A stretch of DNA of 64,000 bases, taken from the NCBI GenBank assembly GCA_014529385.2, contig CM043967.1, forward strand, positions 135,543,182-135,607,181, read 5' to 3'. The notes beneath the pieces are model-generated. The model made no database searches. It saw only the letters and a list, made by a program, of their open reading frames with translations, and was not told the DNA's origin. The DNA comes from Adiantum capillus-veneris. Its lineage: Eukaryota; Streptophyta; Polypodiopsida; Polypodiales; Pteridaceae. Position numbers and translations under genes: made by a program. Position 1 is the first letter of the stretch, and the number at the start of each line of letters is the position of its first letter. This document shows positions 1 through 9,948 of this stretch, piece after piece.

Positions 1-2
1 TA

Positions 3-1948
3 TTTGTGGGTTACAATAGTGGAAGTAAAGGTTATAGACTTTACAATCCTGCTACAAACAAGATTTTTGAAAGTCATGATGTAATTTTTGCAGAAACTAC
101 TGCTCAACCTATGGTTGCTTTTGATGTACCTCATATGCAGACACATGATGTATTTTAAGGTTTGCTTCCTTCTTTTGTGGCGAATCAAGAAACACAACAG
201 GTTGATAATCTTGATCAATCTTTTGATCAGCATGTGACACCTCATGATGTAGAGGAAATTGTGCGTGAAGAGCAAGAAGTTCTCAGGGAAGAAAGAACCT
301 TGCCTAAATGGGTTCAGAAAACTTTGCAGGATAGCAAGTTGGATGCACCGTTGCCATGAAAAACACGTGCTGGTACTACTTTTGGTAGAGAGCAAGTAGA
401 TTTGGCTTGCTTTAGCACTCTTTGTGATGCAGATGAGCCTGATTCATTTGAACAAGCTTTAGAGTGTGTTCAGTGGAAAGATGCTATGCAGCACGAAATT
501 GATTCTATTCATAAGAATCATACATGGGATCTAGTGGACTTGCCTACAGGTAAAAAGCCTATTGGTACAAAGTGGGTTTTTAAGGTAAAAAGGAAACAAG
601 ATGGTACTGTTGACAGGTACAAAGCAAGGCTTGTGGCAAAAGGCTATGTGCAACAGAAAGGCATAGATTATGATGAAACCTTTGCTCCTACTTCTCGTGC
701 GTCCACAGTTAGATCACTAGTTGCAATTGCTGCTCATCATGGTTGGAAAGTGCATCAGTTGGATATCAAAACTGCTTTTTTGAATGGTGATTTGCAGGAA
801 GAAGTTTATGTAATTCAACCAAGTGGTTTTGTTGTAAAAGGTCAAGAGAAAAAGGTACGTAGATTGCGTAAAGCTTTGTATGGTCTCAAACAGGCTCCAA
901 GAGCATGGTATGAGAAGATACATACTTATTTGATTGGCCAGGGATTTCAGAATAGTCCAACAGAAAGTACTTTGTATGTCAAAAAGAGAGATGGAGTTCT
1001 CATTATGCTAACACTTTATGTGGATGATATGCTTCTTACAGGCAATAATGCAAATGAAATTGAAGCGTTTAAAGATGCTTTGAGAAAAACCTTTGAGATG
1101 TCGGATCTTGGTTTGCTACATTATTACTTGGGTATTCAGTTTGTGCAATCAGAGGATGGCATATACATGTTGCAGGCAAAATATTTGCATAAAATTTTGG
1201 ACAAGTTTGGTATGCAAAATTGTAAGCCAATCTCTACACCCGTAGAAACCGGATCAAAGTTGAGCATGCACGATGCTGGAGAACCTTTTGATGTACATAC
1301 TTATGCAGCAGCGGTTGGTTGCTTGATATATTTGGTAGGCAACACTCGTCCAGACATTCAATTTGGGGTTTCACAAGCAAGCAGATTTATGCACAGCCCA
1401 GGTATGCATCATTGGCAGGCTGTGAAGCGCATACTTTTCCAAGGGGGGATATGTATGGAAAGAATAGTTCTATGCATCTTCTTGGTTATAGCGATTCAGA
1501 TTGGGCTGGTGATTTTGACACACGACATTCCACAAGTGGCAATTGTTTTTTCTTGGGAAATGCATGTATATCTTAGCTAAGCAAGAAGCAACCCACAGTG
1601 GCTACATCAACTTGTGAAGCTGAGTACAGGGCAGCTTTCACGGCAACAGTTGATTGTGTATGGATACGCAGGTTATTGGCAGATCTTTGTGAGTGTCAAC
1701 AGGCACCCACTACCATTTTCACTGACAGTCAGAGTGCTATGGCAGTTGCAAGGAATCCAGTATTTCATGCAAGAACAAAGCACATAGAGGTTCACTACCA
1801 CTATGTCAGGGAAAGGCTACATGCAGGGGAGATCACACTAACTTACTGTCCTACACAGGATAACATTGTAGATCTATTTACGAAGGCGTTATCACGAGAA
1901 AAGTTTGAAGCTTTCCGAAAAGCTTTGGGCTTACTCTCATACACATGA
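3..1948 (+). pseudogene. copia pol fragment (integrase C-terminus, RT, RNase H), decayed
   Basis: Frame 3 opens with an integrase C-terminal segment (FVGYNSGSKGYRLYNP), then a linker, then the copia RT from about 440 (WKDAMQHEID, KARLVAKGY). The RT catalytic box YVDD lies at 1017-1028 and the LYGLKQAPRAWY motif near 870-915. RNase H follows (YSDSDWAGD, then CEAEYRA from 1616) and ends at 1948. Breaks: TAA at 156-158, TGA at 357-359, a frameshift near 1430-1440 that moves RNase H into frame 2, and TAG at 1574-1576 where family members have Trp. The domain content is unambiguous; the lineage within copia was not resolved by eye. Confidence 0.9.
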
Positions 1949-1983
1949 TGATCTGCTACCTTGTACGGATTCACACTATCACT

Positions 1984-1995
1984 ACAGGGGGGATT
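1984..1995 (+). other. polypurine tract of Copia-1
   Basis: A short G-rich tract (ACAGGGGGGAT) sits directly before the TG that opens the LTR, where plus-strand DNA synthesis is primed in LTR retrotransposons. Confidence 0.75.
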
Positions 1996-2272
1996 TGTAG
2001 ACATATAGTAGTGTTAGTGTGTATACGCGCTTCACCAGGGGCACTTTTCTCCCACTGGGTTTTTCCCCCTGGACATCCGGTGTGAAAGGACACCTTATCT
2101 CTTAGGGTTTCATATAAGCTTTGTAGCTCTGAGTTTGTATACACTATTATTCCAATACAGAGAGAGAGACTACAGAGATCTCGTACACAAGCTCTGTGTC
2201 TTCTCCTTCTCCATCTTCTTCCTACTCTGAGTTGCTGTCTTCCTTTTGTTTCCTGTTTCATCATCTTCAACA
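1996..2272 (+). repeat. 3' LTR of Copia-1
   Basis: It starts TGTAG just after the polypurine tract and probably ends CAACA at 2272, about 277 bp, a normal copia LTR size. A CATATAAG TATA-like motif lies near 2110. The right end is inferred from the TG...CA rule because no second LTR copy is in the window. Confidence 0.65.
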
Positions 2273-3312
2273 GGTCTTAGGATTGCTAGATAAGTTAATC
2301 ACGCTTCCCCTGTGGGGTGGAACTAGATCTCAATGCTAGTAGGCTCGAACTCAACTCACTTTGTGATGAGAGATCGTCCGCTAGATGAACCATAAATCAA
2401 TTTTTTTGCTTCCGTTGTAGATCTAGTGGCCACCAGGTTTACAATCAGATCCGTCGTTTGAGGCGACGGGGTGGGGACCTCACATTGATGGCCAATGATT
2501 TGATCAGTTTTTGTGGCCTCGATTTGAGGGCTTGGAGAATTGTGAAGTGCGGCAAGGTTGGTGGTAGTCGAAGTTGGCTCAATGACTTTTTGATCAGGCT
2601 TTACGACTTGGCAAATGAATTATCAGGTGACCATTAACAAGCAGGACTTTGGAGTTGAAGAGGGTTTTTTGCATCCAATGGATTTTTTTTGGAGGTGGCC
2701 TCACTATAAAGCGCCACCTGGTGGTACAAAATCCCACATGCGGGGATCCATGGGTAGAAGCAGGGGTATAAAGATTGGGGCGTGTCCCCTTGACTAGTGT
2801 GGTGAAAAGAGAGAGAGAGAGCTCTCTTGTTGCGAAGCTATGGCGACGCGTGTCGCCGCTGTGTTGGTGGCTCTGATCGGGCGTTGCGTGGCGGCGCTGC
2901 CATCTCAGTGGTGGTTTTGAATGAAGAGGGTGTCATCCCCCTGCACCGGTGGTGCGCTAATGGGAGGTGTCACAGTGGTGACGTGGCTTGACTAGGGCGG
3001 TTTCTTGTGCGTCGGCCCCCCTTTTTTAAGGCAAAGGGAGTGCCTCCCCCCCCCAATAGCGACATCGCTATTGCTCATGGAGGGGAGGGGTTCGGAAAAA
3101 GATATATATAGAGAGAGAGAGAGATAGCATGAGCCCGGGACCATTTCAAGAGGAGAGTCGCACGGCCAATGGACAACTAGTAAGGAAGAGAGAGTTTGGA
3201 AGCTTCAAGGAGCTGGCCAAGAGGCCTATCTTGCCCATGGGAGATAAGAAGAAGTTCAAACGCCTAAAAGGGCAAGCAAGAAGGAGAGAGCCTATCCAAG
3301 AGGTATCCTTAA
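2273..3312. other. stretch with no recognised gene
   Basis: About 1 kb of mixed sequence between Copia-1 and the TTAA transposon. It contains short GA runs near 2808-2822 and 3110-3124 and a GC-rich patch at 2830-3010. Reading frames are short and resemble nothing I recognise. The last four bases (3309-3312) are the TTAA duplication of the following transposon. Confidence 0.5.
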
Positions 3313-3349
3313 CACTAGGTTGGTAACCTAACAGGACATAAAAGTGTCC
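3313..3349 (+). repeat. left terminal inverted repeat plus subterminal block
   Basis: The 14-bp inverted repeat covers 3313-3326, then 2 bp, then the 21-bp subterminal block at 3329-3349. The block contains facing GGACA and TGTCC arms. Confidence 0.85.
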
Positions 3350-3475
3350 TTTGAGGGATTTGAAAAAAACCTCCAAAACCATAGTAGATCCACTCATTTT
3401 GTAAAATCCTTTCATGAGTTTATAGTTCAAGGCCTACTACACATGGAAAAAATAAGAAACTTGTAAAATTTCTCA

Positions 3476-3814
3476 TCTTTTGGTCACCCCAAGCCTCCAA
3501 AGTAGATGGACTAGTACATTTTCATCAAAACAGTCATTTCTTACGTTTTGTTGCATAAAAATAAGATTAGGGATTTTTGTAGGACTTGAGATAAATTCCT
3601 TGGTTAACTTCAATGGTTGGTGATCAGAACATATGATTGATTCTCACTCACTATTTTTTGTTTTGCCAAAAGAAATAGGTACAAAAAAGTTGAATTGTTT
3701 CCATTCTGCAGACCTATCATCAAAGTTTCTATAGCCGCGCTCAATACAAATAATATATGCATGTTTTCTTAGTTCCTTGTTGTCCTTTAGGTTCATAAGG
3801 ATCCATGGAGCATG
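3476..3814 (-). pseudogene. decayed 113-codon reading frame inside the TTAA transposon
   Basis: The minus strand is open from 3814 to the stop at 3475-3473 except for one TGA at 3646-3644. The two halves, 56 codons each, are in the same frame. The upstream half has a protein-like composition (for example IICIERGYRNFDDRSAEW). I do not recognise the family and see no transposase catalytic signature. It could be a transposase remnant, a captured gene piece, or chance openness. For AT-rich DNA, a stretch this long with a single stop is notable but not proof. Confidence 0.35.
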
Positions 3815-4596
3815 TCAAAAGAATAATACATCTCTTACCAAGGGGAATCTTGGGGACAAAGATGAAGTGCTAAATATAGCAAACATGAAAAAACTGGGTT
3901 CAACATTATGAGTTGTAGAATCCCATAGAAATTATTCAATATCTAGCCAAATTTGATGCTTATGACTAGATATGGTTACTACCTACAAAATGCATATAGT
4001 TGTCACAAGAAACTAGTAATATTGAAAAAGCTATACTTGATATACTAGAATGTTTCGTTTTCTTTTATAATTGAAAAAATCAACCATCGTTGTGTACTAT
4101 GCAAAATAGGGTATTAGGTGCCCCAAAACTCAAGGAATATTAGTTTTATGTTACAATATGTGACATACAAAATCAAAATTGCATTTGGATATCATGAAAG
4201 CCACCAAAAAAATCATAGAAGAGCTAAAATTGGCTAAAAAACAGGATTTGACATTTTTTGTAATTTGGTCATAACTTACAACTTTAATATTTATTTCTCC
4301 CTAGAAGCACCAGGACATGTTGAGGACTACTAAAGATATTTTTCTAGAATTATACACCTCACAAACATGAATTCTAGAGTGGTATAGTTGCAAAAAGTTG
4401 AAAAAAGCCAAAAACAGGACCCGTTTTTTCACACAGTTTAGGCTGTGAAATGTTGTGCAAGGACAAGGTTAAAGATGGAATTGATATTTCAAAAAAAAAA
4501 TCAAGTTTTTTTCAGCTCATGAGACAAATTTCTAGATAGATCGCACCTCAAAATCCATTTTGAAACTCTTGACATAATTCAAGGAAAATGGTCACT

Positions 4597-4633
4597 TAAC
4601 AGGACATAAAAGTGTCCCATTACCAACCTAGTG
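4597..4633 (-). repeat. right terminal inverted repeat plus subterminal block
   Basis: The subterminal block is at 4597-4617, then 2 bp, then the inverted repeat TTACCAACCTAGTG at 4620-4633. The spacing mirrors the left end exactly, although the block itself is a direct rather than inverted copy. Confidence 0.85.
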
Positions 4634-4637
4634 TTAA

Positions 4638-5532
4638 GAGCAAATACAAGGTTGACAAATTCAGTGGACAAAGCATAGAGGCACCATGCAGATACCAAAC
4701 ACCAAGAAAATGCCAAGTGGTGGGCATGCAAGGAAATTTCTAAAGGAAGCTCCAATTAAATGTATGAGCTAGATAGCTCTTGTTTTTTTTTTCTTTTTAG
4801 CCTTAGCCAAGCATTATAAAAGAAAATAGAAGTGATTTTTTGAGGGCTTTTTTGCCAGAGAGTGATCGGAGTTTTTTCAAGCCTGTGTACATTGCAAGCT
4901 TGCCATTTGAGCTGCATACTTGACTGTACTATCTCCCTATGCAATAATACCAAACATTTTCCCCCTACTTCTTGTGTTCTTTCTCCCCATCCCCCTCCTT
5001 TTCTCTTGCTCTTTCTGTACTTACCGGTGCTTGCAGAGGGTTTGCCTGCAGCTTGAAGGGTGTCATTGAGAGGGCAGAATTGGGGTGTCTTGTGAGCCGG
5101 AAAGGGTGAGTTGAGTAGTGTGGGTGTGTTTGTGCTGAAAGGTGTTTTTTGCAAGGTGTGAGGCGGTTGTTCGGTATGCTAAAGTGAAATTGTTAGTGCA
5201 AATTAGCCATTTGAAGGTGTTATTAGAGAGGTTAGGGGTGTTGTGGAATCCCTGGGCTATAGAGAGGCAAACATTTTTTTGTGCTGGGTGTGTTCTCTAT
5301 TCCCCTTCTCCAATGCCATGAGATTCCTCATATTTTTAAAGATTTTATTTTTTATTCTCTAGATTCTAGATGGAGTTATCACATCACAAGAGAATCAAAA
5401 ATAGAATCTTTCAAAATATGAGGAATTTCATGGTGTGCTATATATCAATAGAAAGAGCTTGAAGAGTAGATTCTAACTGTCAAATCTCTACTAAGTTTAG
5501 AGTTGTTTTTTGCAAAAAAAAATAACGCACGC
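4638..5532. other. stretch without recognised gene, containing a foldback
   Basis: No coding similarity was recognised. The main structured item is the inverted repeat at 5316-5433. The region ends where the 5' LTR of G1 begins at 5533. Confidence 0.5.
5316..5433. repeat. 45-bp inverted repeat (hairpin-forming)
   Basis: The left arm 5316-5360 and right arm 5389-5433 pair over 45 positions with four differences, two of which would be G-U wobbles in RNA. The loop is 28 nt (5361-5388). It could be a miniature foldback element or a small-RNA precursor; the sequence alone does not decide. Confidence 0.7.
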
Positions 5533-6356
5533 TGTCGTGCTGTAACACGTACATAGTGGGAACGCATGCTACAAGATCTATCTTGTAACTTTTTAGATAC
5601 ATAATTATCTTTCCTATAATGTACATATGCATATTTAAGTATAATAATAATCCTTCTATCTCATCCTATTATTTTTTTCAAGGGTAACCTATCCTTACTT
5701 TACCATCAGAAAATACTATGGGAAAAGCTCAATAGCTCCGCCTCTTTAACTTGGGGCATAAAACATTGATTCTTTATTTCTACTATCTCATTATCATCTC
5801 ACACCCTAGCTAGATCCTATATCTAGGGTAAAATCCAATATATATATATTCTATGTATTTTTTATACTTTTCTCATATTTCTTTTTAAATAGCTATTACG
5901 AGGGAATAAAATCCTAGTGGAACACTAGGTGGCATGATTTCAAAGATACACTTATTTTAATGCATTATTGCAAGCATGATTACAAAACATTGTCAAGGAG
6001 CAATGTCATGCTTTCAGATGGCATGAGGTGTCCTTTGGAATTAAATGAAAGTCTAGGCTAAGGGGACCACGGGAAGACTTTTGCTGCCAGAAATGGACCC
6101 TATTTTGATGAATTTTTTACACAAGGTTCCAATCCGAATTGAAAAATGATTTTAAAATGAAAATAGTAGCTAATGAGCTGAACTTTCTGCCCATATTTTT
6201 TCTTTTTTATTTGGAGCCACGGTTAAGGAGATATGATCAAAATAATGGACCCCAGTCTGCCCACATCATGTCAGGACAGCTCATTTCCAACTTTTCCAAT
6301 TCCTATTTACACTGGCTCCTCTCTTCTTGTGTAAACCCTTGGGGGTTCCCTTCACC

Positions 6357-6367
6357 TATAAAAGGGG
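6357..6367 (+). promoter_or_regulatory. LTR TATA box
   Basis: TATAAAAGGGG matches the plant TATA consensus and is conserved in the other LTR at 14404-14414. Transcription would start about 30 bp downstream, so the RNA leader would contain both small ORFs before gag. Confidence 0.7.
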
Positions 6368-6938
6368 ACCTCTTCTTCCTTGAAAAAATAACTCAAGCAT
6401 TCAAGCCATTGATGAGAGGAATTCTTGAGGGAGTGAGTAGTAATGCCTAATTGTACTTAGCCCCATTAACATAAGCCCAAGCCTACACTTTCTCCTAGAG
6501 GAAGACTAGACATTCTTGTACGCTATCCTTGGAAGATCAACTCTAATCAAAGAAGGTGTTGTACTTGGCGTATCAATCAAAGTGGAGTGCTCCCCTCTTC
6601 TTCTCTCTCCATCAATAATGGTGCCGAAGGGTTTGTCAAGTAAGATGTGTTCTACATTGATGTTTTCTTGATTTCTTGTTGTTTTATTTTTCATCTCTAA
6701 TCCGATATATATATATATATCTATATATATATATATATATCTAATCTCATTTCCTTAACCAAACCTATCTCTCTCATTCTTAGTAATTCATCCTCTCTGC
6801 AAATTCTAGGTTCTCTTTTCTACAGGTACATCTCTCCCCGCAGTATCCTTATTGCCTACGGGCAAGAATAGGGCTTGGGAGGTAAACTTCTCATCTCTTC
6901 ACTTCTCTCATATCTACATTTCTCACATACTATCCTAG

Positions 6939-7157
6939 ATGAATAACCCACATGATGATCATTTCTATCGCTTTCACTTTGTACAATCTATTAGAATTAA
7001 CGTATGGATTAGCCGAAAAATACACTTTCAACAACGTATAGTGTTTCTCTTTGGCCCACAAAGGCTTAATGAAATACTTCTATCACCGGATCCCATCATA
7101 CTACCTCTCATAGACTATAACTTTTCTTTTGACGTAAGCGTAGTTATCTTGCTATGA
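6939..7157 (+). CDS. LTR small ORF A (72 aa, unknown function)
   Basis: This 72-codon frame lies in the R-U5 part of the 5' LTR, upstream of gag. It encodes a mostly neutral, hydrophobic-ended protein with a core of the form FQQ-x5-LFGPQRLNEI, then SPDPIILPLIDY and SFDV. The encoded protein is identical to that in the 3' LTR. Its stop overlaps the ATG of ORF B by four bases (ATGA). ORF B and the decayed frames at 16.8-17.4 kb share the same core with many synonymous codon differences, which argues for past selection on the protein. I know of no named family. It could also act as an upstream ORF modulating gag translation. Confidence 0.55.
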   Translation: MNNPHDDHFYRFHFVQSIRINVWISRKIHFQQRIVFLFGPQRLNEILLSPDPIILPLIDYNFSFDVSVVILL

Positions 7158-7366
7158 ACCAAGAGGATTTGTACACACAATTAATCCCAATCACTAGACA
7201 AAATATATATATTATGGTAAGCACAAAACTACAATTCCAAAGAACAATTCGTAGCTTATTTGGTCAGTCAAGATTGAATGCCATTAACTCATCTATTAAC
7301 CCTTTCATATTACCCATGATACGATATGACCATAGCCTTGATGTTTTCATTTTTGTATTGTTTTGA
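7154..7366 (+). CDS. LTR small ORF B (70 aa), paralogue of ORF A
   Basis: It overlaps the end of ORF A by 4 bp in another frame. It has the same architecture: MN start, FQRTIRSLFGQSRLNAI, then FILPMIRYDHSLDV and a hydrophobic end. The shared positions with ORF A (FQ, LFG, RLN, I, ILP, Y, S-DV) point to an old tandem duplication. The 3' LTR copy differs by two residues. Function unknown. The overlap suggests coupled or reinitiated translation if both are made. Confidence 0.55.
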   Translation: MNQEDLYTQLIPITRQNIYIMVSTKLQFQRTIRSLFGQSRLNAINSSINPFILPMIRYDHSLDVFIFVLF

Positions 7367-7573
7367 CATTCTCTTTTGTGTTCTTTCTTTGTGTGTGTGA
7401 GTGCAAGAGAGAAAGAGTGAGTCTTCTTTGATTGCACTTCTTTCCAAACCCTAGTCTTCATGGCATCTATGGTTTAACTCCTTCATATAGTTTTTGTTGA
7501 GTTATCTCACAAACTCTCACAGCCATAAGCCCGGTGCTTTCCTGGCAAGACCGCAAATTTCTCGACATATTTT

Positions 7574-7591
7574 TGGTGAAACCGACGCGAA
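7574..7591 (+). other. probable primer binding site of G1
   Basis: TGGTGAAACCGACGCGAA begins with the expected TGG six bases after the LTR end. I cannot assign the complementary tRNA by eye, and it is not the initiator-Met type used by the copia elements here. Confidence 0.5.
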
Positions 7592-7620
7592 TCTGCTAGG
7601 GTGAGAGTTTGTGGGTAACC

Positions 7621-9948
7621 ATGGGTGATCATGTTGAGCAACAGGGTATGCATTTTGACCCAGCAACAATGCAAATGTTTCAAGCATTTTCAATGTTCAT
7701 GCAACAACAACATGCTACTGAAAGAAGGGAGATTTCAGCAACGAAGGCCATACAAGCGGTCGTCAACAGAATGGATCAATTCAATGGCAAAGATGTAACC
7801 AAGTACTTACGCGAGTATGTGAAGGAGATGGAGCTGCATCACGTGTCAGAAGGTGAGATGATTCAAAGCTTTGAGCTAGTTGTTGCTTCAGAAATTAGGG
7901 AGCATGTTAGGGCAATTAAAGATGGGCATGGGAGAAATTGGGAAGAACTCAAAGTAGCTTTAAAGGAGGAATATTTCATGGAGGACTCGGAGAGAGTGAC
8001 CAAAAGGACATTCTTAGAATGGGTAGTCAAGCCAAAGCAAGGACTATCAATAACAGAGCTACTTAGGGAATTTGAGCGGCGCTATGCACAACTCACTAGG
8101 ACAGAAAGGGCCACACTAGATGCAGAGAAGACAGATCTTTTCTTACAAGCTGCAGGTAAAGAGTTTCAAGAAAATTTGGAGCTTCTTCTTGAAGATAAAG
8201 ATGCTGAGCAAGGACTAAAGACCGACTGGAATGAGGTTGAAGGTGCTGTCTCACTGCTTGCCAAACAACAAAGAAGAAGGGACAAGATGGTAGTAAACAC
8301 TACAAGTCCTTCCACCTCAACTTCTGACAAAATGGTAAAGCCTACTTTTATCGCTCCTAAGTTTGATGAGTCCATGCTAGATGAGCTTGTGAAGGGAATG
8401 CGTGACTTGAAGGTGAATTTTGCAAAGCTTGAAGAAAAAGGCCAACCATCGGGGCCACTTCCTAGGCAAAGACAACAACCCAAAGAAGGGTTTGTTAATA
8501 GATGTATTTGGTGTGATAGTACAGACCATGTAAGAAGGGATTGTGATGATTTTAGTGATGCTTTGTCAAAAGATGTTGTCTTTTTTAAGGATGGTAAAAT
8601 CCACTTAAGAGAGACAGGTCTACCCTTGAGAACTAACTTTGGGAAGGGGGGAATGCAAAACTTAGTTGAAGATATGGCAACCAAGCATTCCACCTCTTCA
8701 GTTGAGGCAGCTACTTATGGAGTAAAACTTGAACATTTTTGTGATGAAGAGGTGAGTGACCATCATGGTCAAATTTGGCCAAATGTCATGCAATTAGCTA
8801 AAAAGGGAAAGAGTACAAAAGAGATTCTACATGAAGCAGGTGATTGCATACGTCTAGAAACAAGATGGAATGATCCAGTGGACTCATTGTCAGTGCATGC
8901 CTACATTACAAAATGCCAACAAAATGAGGCGATTGTAGAAGAGAAGCGCAGACGTGAGAATGCTGATGAAGGACCATCAAAAAGAGCTTCTAGAGGTGGG
9001 GGAAGAAGCGACTCAATGCCTTATCAAACACACTCAACACAAGGAGCATCTCCACCTGAAGTACTCATGGAGGAGTCTACAACAGGAAAGAAGAAAGAGC
9101 TAACAAAAGGTAAGACAAAAGGCCCAACTTATAAACTACAATCTGATATTGAGGTTGCTACAGATTTAAAGAAAGTCTTGGAGGAAAGGATCTTGAATAG
9201 CAAGATTGAGTTTACTCTAGGAGAAGTTCTTGGCATTGCAAAGCGTGAATTCCATGAGGAGATCATTGACATCATCAAGAGGAAGAGGCAAACCCTTGCT
9301 GAAGTTTCTCGTCCACAGGTTGAAGGGAAAATCTCAAAGACACAAGGGATGCAACTGCAAAATAAGGAGAATGATGGAGCTGTGGTAGGATGCTACCAAT
9401 CTAGTGGGAGAGTGAAGCAAGTGCATTTCTCAAATGATGATGAAGAAGTTGAAGATATTCCTAGAAGTTACTATTCACGAAGTCATTGGGCAAGGGCTAC
9501 TACAGAAACTTTGGTCAAGGTAGGTGATCTTGAAGAGCCATTTGTTGCCTTGATTGACCATGGTTCAGAAATAAACATAATGTCAAAGAGTCTCTACAAC
9601 AAGTGCAAATGGCCGATGGACACAGATCATGGTTGGATGGTAAAAGTGGCAAACAATTCATCCGGTGAATTGTATGCAGCATGTCCAGGTGTGAAGGTAA
9701 CAATAGGTGATGTAAAGATTGACCAAAACTTCTTTGTACAGGATACATCTTCATATCATCTCATCCTTGGACAACCCTACATTGTGAGAGTTCGAATGGA
9801 AACAAAGGTAATGGATGATGGTTCAACATATGCTAGGATACGTAGCAAAGATGGTAAACGAGCTGTCCAATTTCTCACAGTTTGTGTGAACCATGAAAGA
9901 AATCGTGACAACCTCAGAGAACATCCTCTACCAAAGGTGAGCAAATAG
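7621..9948 (+). CDS. gag-protease ORF of G1
   Basis: One open frame of about 775 codons; the ATG at 7621 has a good context (AACCATGG). The N-terminal half is a retrotransposon gag domain (FNGKDVTKYLREYV near residue 50; FEWVVKPKQG-like block about 135-200). A CCHC zinc knuckle, CIWCDSTDHVRRDC, is at 8503-8544. The C-terminal part is a retropepsin-like aspartic protease: VALIDHGSEINIM near 9545-9585 carries the D-x-G-S active site, and LILGQPYI near 9760 is the second conserved motif. The frame closes with TAG at 9946-9948. Gag packages the RNA and protease matures the polyprotein. This is the best-preserved frame of the element. Confidence 0.85.
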   Translation: MGDHVEQQGMHFDPATMQMFQAFSMFMQQQHATERREISATKAIQAVVNRMDQFNGKDVTKYLREYVKEMELHHVSEGEMIQSFELVVASEIREHVRAIKDGHGRNWEELKVALKEEYFMEDSERVTKRTFLEWVVKPKQGLSITELLREFERRYAQLTRTERATLDAEKTDLFLQAAGKEFQENLELLLEDKDAEQGLKTDWNEVEGAVSLLAKQQRRRDKMVVNTTSPSTSTSDKMVKPTFIAPKFDESMLDELVKGMRDLKVNFAKLEEKGQPSGPLPRQRQQPKEGFVNRCIWCDSTDHVRRDCDDFSDALSKDVVFFKDGKIHLRETGLPLRTNFGKGGMQNLVEDMATKHSTSSVEAATYGVKLEHFCDEEVSDHHGQIWPNVMQLAKKGKSTKEILHEAGDCIRLETRWNDPVDSLSVHAYITKCQQNEAIVEEKRRRENADEGPSKRASRGGGRSDSMPYQTHSTQGASPPEVLMEESTTGKKKELTKGKTKGPTYKLQSDIEVATDLKKVLEERILNSKIEFTLGEVLGIAKREFHEEIIDIIKRKRQTLAEVSRPQVEGKISKTQGMQLQNKENDGAVVGCYQSSGRVKQVHFSNDDEEVEDIPRSYYSRSHWARATTETLVKVGDLEEPFVALIDHGSEINIMSKSLYNKCKWPMDTDHGWMVKVANNSSGELYAACPGVKVTIGDVKIDQNFFVQDTSSYHLILGQPYIVRVRMETKVMDDGSTYARIRSKDGKRAVQFLTVCVNHERNRDNLREHPLPKVSK

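Larger units (their letters stand above)
1..2272 (+). mobile_element. Copia-1: 3' part of a Ty1/copia LTR retrotransposon
   Basis: The window opens inside the integrase C-terminal region of a copia element and runs through reverse transcriptase, RNase H, a polypurine tract and a 3' LTR. The 5' LTR, gag and protease lie outside the window. The integrase-before-RT order is diagnostic of Ty1/copia. At least three stops and one frameshift make it non-autonomous. The target duplication cannot be checked because the 5' flank is missing. Confidence 0.9.
3313..4633. mobile_element. non-autonomous DNA transposon with TTAA target duplication
   Basis: A 1321-bp element begins CACTAGGTTGGTAA and ends with its exact reverse complement. 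TTAA flanks it on both sides (3309-3312 and 4634-4637). Just inside each end, after 2 bp, lies the same 21-bp block containing AGGACATAAAAGTGTCC, in the same orientation at both ends and itself an imperfect palindrome. TTAA duplications are typical of piggyBac and Kolobok superfamilies. The CACTA start recalls CMC elements, but those duplicate 3 bp. No transposase is evident. The ends are certain; the superfamily is inferred. Confidence 0.8.
5533..7567 (+). repeat. 5' LTR of G1 (2035 bp)
   Basis: It matches 13580-15620 over its whole length with differences of a few percent by eye, plus a length-variable TA run at about 6700-6742. It is long for a plant gypsy LTR and holds a TATA box at 6357 and two small overlapping reading frames at 6939-7366, placed downstream of the presumed transcription start. 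Confidence 0.93.

Noticed and set aside
3313-4633. CACTA (CMC) transposon
   Set aside because: The ends read CACTA, but the flanking duplication is TTAA (4 bp) instead of the 3 bp usual for that superfamily, and no CMC transposase is visible.
7264-7461. 65-codon minus-strand frame repeated at 15317-15514
   Set aside because: It is identical in both LTRs only because the LTRs are nearly identical, and it lies antisense to small ORF B. No relative was seen in the third context at 16.8-17.4 kb.
8166-8693. 175-codon minus-strand frame within G1 gag
   Set aside because: Antisense shadow of the gag frame, with no domain.
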